NCBI RefSeq assembly: GCF_964275005.1 | Contig: NC_092701.1 | Span: forward strand, 30,877,919-30,941,918 | Direction of reading: 5' to 3' | Source: Diadema setosum | Lineage: Eukaryota; Echinodermata; Echinoidea; Diadematoida; Diadematidae | Length of the DNA stretch: 64,000 nucleotides | In this document: piece after piece, positions 58,429 through 64,000 of the stretch | Numbering within the stretch: the stretch's first letter is position 1 | How the letters are laid out: every line of letters starts with the position of its first letter | The notes under the pieces: generated by a model | The model's database searches: none | What the model was told of the DNA's origin: nothing | Seen by the model: only the letters and a program-made list of their open reading frames with translations | Program-made: the position numbers and the translations under genes

Positions 58429-61147
58429 TTATACAGTTAATTATGATACATTTGTATATCCTATGGGTAGCTTGCGTTGTCACGGGATATGCTATTCTAA
58501 TAAAGCATCCGCTGACACACACATACAAACACACAGACACACAAACGAACGCACACACATTTACACGATCACAAATACATGTACACCTTTCGCAGATACA
58601 ATGATCACACACAAAGATTATTTCGCATACATACACACAAGCACATACTGACATAATAATAGACTGCACAAACATCAACAGCTCACATCACAAGTCGTTC
58701 AATAACATTATATCCATAAATCTACGCATAGTATTGAAATGTACTCTAAAAACTCCCAATCCCAAATCATCAATATTTTCCCACTTTTCTGTTTATTACT
58801 TTCTTTCCTCTTGCTTTAGTTGGATTAATTTCCCTCTTTTACTCAAGGTCTACACATTTTGGTTTCCCGAGGTCGCCATCGTGATCAAGGAGCTGCTTAA
58901 GTGTGGTCAGTCCGTGCATTTTCTTAGTCATTATCACTATATAGATTACAAAGAGACTCAATATGTTTTAGTATATATTATACATAGGTCATGTAGGTGG
59001 TTTGTTATTTTGTTGAGTCATGTTGTATTATGTACGTTGTCTTCTATTCCGTAGTGTACATCAATACATGTCACGATATGTTCCATGATTATTATATATG
59101 TGTAATTGGTTTGCAAAATGCACAAGATAAAGAAACCACAAAGGACAAAAACAAAATACTTATGTTATCTGCACATCTCTGACAGGTTTATTCAATGCAT
59201 CATCATGTGGTAAAATGCTAAAACACAAATATTTTAACATTGAATTGAATTGAATTGAAAGGGTTATTTACTTGAAAGTATGTGGAAATGCGAATTTTGA
59301 TTAATATTGTAAGACACCGAATGTCCTATACAATGTGTACTATGCAATTTACGCAGTTTTTCATCATCATCATCATTACATAATAAAGATTATCAGGCAC
59401 ATTGGTCATCAACCGAAAATGAAAAAAAACAAATTAAAACAAAACAAAAGGTATACGTAAATTTACGTAACAAAACTCAGCAAAGCTCAAATGTATTGAA
59501 TACCAATTTATCAATTCTCTCGAAAGTAGAGTTGAATGAGGTTCGCATATAGCTAAACGTAAGCATGAGCGAGAGAAAAATAATTATTCATGCTATGGCA
59601 GAATCACGGCAGTTACTTTTGTTTTGTAGGTGTACTTTGTTTGTTTGTTTGTTTGTTTATTTCTTTTGTCTAACTTGATACCGACTTTCCCGTCTGGAAA
59701 GTCTAACATCTCTGCCTTTGATGTAGATATGGACAGCACCGAGACGATGTATTGAAATGATTGCCAACTTAATGAACTGAATTTCCTTTCTCTGATTGCT
59801 AATTGTATTGCTACTGTTTTCAGTTCTAATTCGACTATTACTTTTGATGGAATGTTTGAAAATATTTAGATAATGAAGTTAGACAGTAAGTTTGTTATGC
59901 AATAATCATGTAAGTTGAAACAACTTTGAAGTTTCTTAACTTTTTTCCCGAACTTGGCTTTCTAAGTGTGTAAACACTGGTTAATGTTTTTGCACCGTTT
60001 GTGTAATATTCAACGTCCTGATATCAATCATGTTATATTCTGAACAAAATGCGAACCTACTTTGTGGAAAGCAAGAAAAGTTCTACGCTGAAACATTTCA
60101 ATGAGGTGATTAGGATTATTATGTAGCAGAGGAATACAGATATACTGGAGAAGTTTTTAAGAAACAACTGTACTCTAACGTGAACAGGAACGGCCATCTT
60201 TGTCAAAGGTGAATTTTTGCGTGCAATATCATGATTTAATATCAAAATTAAACAGATTTTCTTTCCAAAAAAAAAAATCATTAAAATGATATATGATAAA
60301 TGTCTTTGAGCATTTGACTTGAAATTAGCACATGTGACCGGTATAGTAGTGTACGTAGATGTGCTAACTTCATCTTTCGTCATTGTTGAACAATGCGTTG
60401 CTATGGTAACAGCAGTCTTTGAATGAAAATCATACAAAAATGATTAATTCAGCTATCTTTCTCAGCTTTTCAGCATTTGGCTTGAAATGTACTGTAATAC
60501 CTGGCAAAGCACTTATGCAATAACCAATGGACTTATCTATGGCAAAAAATATTAAGTGAAGTTCAGTAGTCAGAGTGCAATAGTCTGATTGTAGCTTCAT
60601 ATTAACACTGCAATTTTGACAATGCATCACAGTGTGTTGAGTGTAATGGATTCCCATATACATCAAAACATCCCGGAACTATTGCTGCTTTAATGAACAC
60701 TACAAGAATATAATTCCATTTTTAACATGTAAATCCACTCGACATTTTAACATTTGTTAACAGCAAAAATGACAAAAGAATTTAGCATCTAAAAGAAGGA
60801 ATATCGCTGCGGTATGACGTCGCCTAAATTTGACATTGTCATTATATATTTTCATTTTATTCATCCACGCTTAATTTTCTGAACATGTATGATTTGCTCT
60901 ACATGTGTGAATATGATGAAGGTGCATCACAAAACTCAACAAAAAGTCGCATGCCCTGATTTCACGTGAGGATTCAAAGTAGGTAAAATGGATCAATCAA
61001 ACGTGTTTTGTTTTTGTTTGTTTGTTTGTTTGTTTTTTTTTTTTGGGGGGGGGGTTATTGTAGAATAGAGTGATATGGTATCTTTTAGAGACTCTTTTTT
61101 CACATCTTCAGAATCATGTAATATACACTCCTCGCTTTCAATAAGGT

Positions 61148-61297
61148 CAGGGGCGGATCCAGGAATTCCGTATTGGGGGGGGGGGGGGGGGCGCAAACAA
61201 TATTTCTGGTGCTACTTCCGGGTTTCATCTCTCTTTTTTTTTTTAACAAAAATGAAGAGGGGCGCACGCCCGGTGCGCCCTTCCGGATCCGCCACTG
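61148..61297. mobile_element. Short MITE with CAGGGGCGGATCC ends
   Basis: Left CAGGGGCGGATCC pairs with right GGATCCGCCACTG (one mismatch). AAGGT occurs on both sides, a possible target duplication; hAT elements make 8 bp. The interior contains a G homopolymer and a T homopolymer. Confidence 0.65.
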
Positions 61298-61321
61298 AAG
61301 GTGGTATAAGCAAGGAGGTTG

Positions 61322-62043
61322 AAGAGATAGAGTAACAACAGAGTTATTCCCTTTGATCTATGTTCCAAGCTGCCGCTCAAAAATATTTGAAGCATGTGCC
61401 AAACAGGATCTGCCGCGCCGATATGAAGACAATTGACTCGTGTCTCAATCACCAGCCACTTTCAAAGGAAGATATGTCTTTGTGATGGTAATTACTTTTC
61501 GCTATCCCTTCTTATAAAAGGAAGGTAGTACAGACACGAGGATGCGCGAACAGAAATTGAGGAAAAAATGCTGAAATGAAGATGAAAATTACTCGACTGG
61601 GCATACGCGGGCACTAATCTGATACATCTATCAATAAAGAATTATGCTCGAAGATTATTACATATTAGTTTCATTTGGGCAAATTAAGTGGAAAGTGATA
61701 AAAACCAGCTTTCCAGGATGGTACAGTTTTAAACATTTTCACATAATACACCTCTGATTTACATTCTTTCATTTACATTTCAATTTCTGAACGGAATTGA
61801 ATTTTGTTTAACATGCTTTATTGCTAAGTAAAAATTCATTTCATTTAATAAATAAATAAGCAAAATATGGCCAACATTATGATAAAGTTCAAAATGAATC
61901 TTCAGATTGCTCAGCAAGACGGCGGCTTGGAACATCGATCATCAAAGGCACAAGTGCACCTGTGGAATTCTTTTGTACATCAATAGAAATCTGACAACTG
62001 TTTGAATAATTACAGCCAGTTGGAACTCCATGTATAAAACCTC
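61322..62043. repeat. Dispersed ~725-bp repeat, second full copy
   Basis: It aligns with 46309-47035 over its length, sharing CAAAAATATTTGAAGCATGT, TCTTATAAAAGG, GCATACGCGGGCACTAATCT-like and CACAAGTGCACCTGTGGAAT segments. The copies diverge after GTATAAAACCTC. Confidence 0.72.
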
Positions 62044-62420
62044 GTATAAGCCATGAGTAGAATGTTTACCATGAGTGTTGGACATTTCTGTTTAATCTGA
62101 TAAATCCCTTCATCGTGGATACAGTACAGCAAGACTAAGCAGGATTAAGCACTTGAATAGAGACTAAACTGCAAAACCTCTTTTTCTCAGTATTCACTAC
62201 ACCAAAATGTGTAGGCCTACATCCTTTTCTTTTTTCTTTTTTTTTTAAGGATGGGAAAGTTCATTTGTATTGAGATATGAAACGTTGTTACGCTTAGAGT
62301 ATGCTCTTTCAAAATTAGTCCTTTCCACTACTAAAATTCCTCGCCTACCGACTTTTAATTGGTTTTGTGATGCAGGGTCATAATTCATTTCCGAAAGCAG
62401 GTAGCATGAAAAGTCTAGTT

Positions 62421-62587
62421 CTGGGACCCATTTCATTCAAAAAAGGTTGATATGATAGCAAGTCTTGCTGGAATGCTAATTGCCATAACAACGACAAGAA
62501 TCCACCTTCCTGATTGGCTGTTGCTATTGGAACCTGTGATTCCAGCAAGAGTTGCTATCCTAACATCTTTTATGAAATGGGACCCTG
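62421..62587. mobile_element. Palindromic MITE, CTGGGACCCATTTCATT ends
   Basis: Left GGGACCCATTTCATTC and right TTTTATGAAATGGGACCCTG are inverted. Inner arms carry TGATAGCAAGTCTTGCTGGA and TCCAGCAAGAGTTGCTATCC. The centre holds GATTGGCTGTT. It shares the layout of the elements at 15999 and 25125. Confidence 0.72.
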
Positions 62588-62836
62588 GAGTCTGCAACAA
62601 GATATACAGCTGAGCACACTTTTAAGGAGGAAAAACCTAAGATAAAGCGAAAATGTTTGATGAATGCACTTGTATCAATGCTTTCATATTCGTTAAAGTC
62701 AAGGCCATAGTGGAGTTTCCTGCCTTAATGACATAAATTAAGATAGTGACAGGCCACAGTTTGATGCGATGAAAGTATAGTAACTTGTTGACATTCCTCA
62801 TCTGTCACCAGTCAAATTTGTTAATTGCCAAGATTC

Positions 62837-62840
<4 letters not shown>

Positions 62841-62883
<43 letters not shown>
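62841..62883. repeat. (TA)n microsatellite
   Basis: About 21 uninterrupted TA units. Confidence 0.95.
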
Positions 62884-62886
<3 letters not shown>

Positions 62887-63761
62887 ATGTTTTATGTTCA
62901 TACACATATCGAAACTCAGCGACGGTGACGATGACTTTAGTCTGACATATCAACTCTTTGTAAGAAACGGAATGCAGACGTGATTTTTTTTAAGCTCTTT
63001 CTGCAGTCACGTCACTAAAACGACATGTCTTTAAAATTGCTGATAGTTCGTAACTCTAATTGTTAAATGCAGCAAAGAAGGCCTCACCATTACACAAGTA
63101 CAAGTTTTTCCTTCTCACCGAAAGGAACATTTTGTTTGTTTGTTTGTTTGTGTGTTTTCTTAAATAATGAGGCGTCACGGCAAATCTTTCCGCCAAAAAG
63201 GGAATGACTGAGTGCATATACAAAGGAGAATTGATGTAATGGCAATCATGTTGAAACTGCGTGATGAGATCATAGATTCAGTAGTCCTATTCTCTACAAA
63301 AGATATGAATTACGTTCTGTTGAATAAACATGGGAACAGCGGTAAAAGTGACCTTCTTGCTTAACAGCGCCTTTGTGCAAAAAAGTAACTTTTTACATTT
63401 TATTTTTTTAAATCCATGTTCCATATTCCACTTTTCATATTCAGGTTTTATATTCCTTTTGATTTCGAAAGAAAATATGTTTGATACAACAATCAATTTT
63501 AAATAGTACAACATTAGTACAACATGCCAATTACAAAAGAAAAATGACGAAACACATGCTAAATTCAATATGTCGAGATTATAATAAAATCTGCGGAATA
63601 TACAAACTAGTTTATAATATTCACAATAAGACTCAAGGTTTCAATGCCACATAAAGTTGCAAGATTGGTCAAACAAATAGAGTCACCTGAGCGAGGCATC
63701 ATTGCGAATAAGCACAGGTACGTGTATATCAAATGGTCACGGCAAGTAATTAAACATAGGA

Positions 63762-64000
63762 TTAAAAAAAAAAAATGGCTTTTAGATTTTGCCTAAAGGA
63801 ACTCAGAGAACTTGATTGCAACCGAACAGAATCTAACTTATCCCAGAGAGAAGGGCCGGTAGAAGTGATTGTCTTAAGGGCTAAATATTTACGAACGGGG
63901 GAAAAGTGATATGATCCAAAGTGTCTTGTAGGGCAATTATGGATTTCACTGTTTTTAACAAACATTGAGGAAAATAAACTACGAAGATCGCCAATGCTCA
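63762..64000 (-). mobile_element. Non-LTR retrotransposon (LINE) ORF2 C-terminus, partial
   Basis: The minus-strand frame is open from the window edge (63998) to TAA at 63762-63764, about 78 residues. It reads SIGDLRSLFSSMFVKNSEIH, then NCPTRH, TITSTGPSLWDKLDS and FRQNLKAIFFF. The IHNxxTR, GPSLWDKL and FRxxLK pattern is the classic tail of CR1/L2/jockey-type reverse transcriptase ORFs. The AT-rich DNA to ~63280 may be its 3' UTR. Whether the rest of the element is intact lies outside the window. Confidence 0.78.

Larger units (their letters stand above)
55125..63761. other. DNA upstream of gene C (8.6 kb)
   Basis: The gene C promoter and 5' UTR should begin here, but I see no clear TATA or initiator. 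The rest is MITEs, a large foldback, microsatellites and the second dispersed-repeat copy. No host gene was recognised. Confidence 0.6.

Noticed and set aside
58344..58678. His/Thr- and Cys/Val-rich ORFs near 58.4 kb
   Set aside because: Translations of the CA microsatellite on both strands.

Overview
This is a eukaryotic nuclear window: AT-rich, intron-rich and full of short transposable elements. It holds no rRNA genes, operons, CRISPR arrays or prokaryotic signals. Three protein-coding genes were rebuilt exon by exon from splice sites and reading-frame continuity. Their products and the many palindromic elements, telomere-free intergenic DNA and tRNA-derived SINE fit an invertebrate animal. 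A marine deuterostome such as an echinoderm is my best guess, but this is inference and no marker gene proves it.

Gene A (+, 1-16477, 5' end outside the window) has eight exons coding 780 visible residues. A long acidic, Gly/Ser-rich, probably disordered region is followed by a small Cys cluster and a C-terminal AIG2/gamma-glutamylcyclotransferase-like domain. The position normally held by the catalytic Glu is Val. Gene B (-, 24336-33067) has seven exons and codes a complete 343-residue protein with repeated PGYxG-type motifs, a CIMIP2B/FAM166B homologue (ciliary microtubule inner protein). Gene C (-, 36881-55124) has five exons and codes a complete 620-residue SLC16-type monocarboxylate transporter with a 13.6-kb first intron. 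In each gene the summed exon lengths are an exact multiple of three, a strong check on the models. Genes A and B converge; B and C are in tandem. They are ordinary chromosomal neighbours with no sign of a shared pathway.

The rest is intron and intergenic DNA. 11.9-13.2 kb holds a TA-flanked element built of seven ~161-bp units, each carrying an RFX X-box-like palindrome. 13.5-13.9 kb holds a 65-bp minisatellite. Three copies of a GC-rich ~590-bp TA-flanked element lie at 14.5, 45.7 and 47.4 kb. A TTAA-flanked palindromic MITE family lies at 4.7, 29.1, 38.2, 42.5 and 58.0 kb, with a fragment at 27.1 kb. One copy carries a nested 511-bp element whose insertion can be proven from an empty-site paralogue. 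A pogo-like element lies at 17.4 kb, a tRNA-derived SINE at 26.0 kb, an 880-bp foldback at 56.6-57.4 kb, and the 3' end of a non-LTR retrotransposon at the right edge. The last ~8.9 kb contains no recognisable host gene.

No wholly new system is demonstrated. The best leads are the X-box array, the probable pseudoenzyme domain of gene A, and the placement of gene B introns inside its repeat-motif glycine codons.
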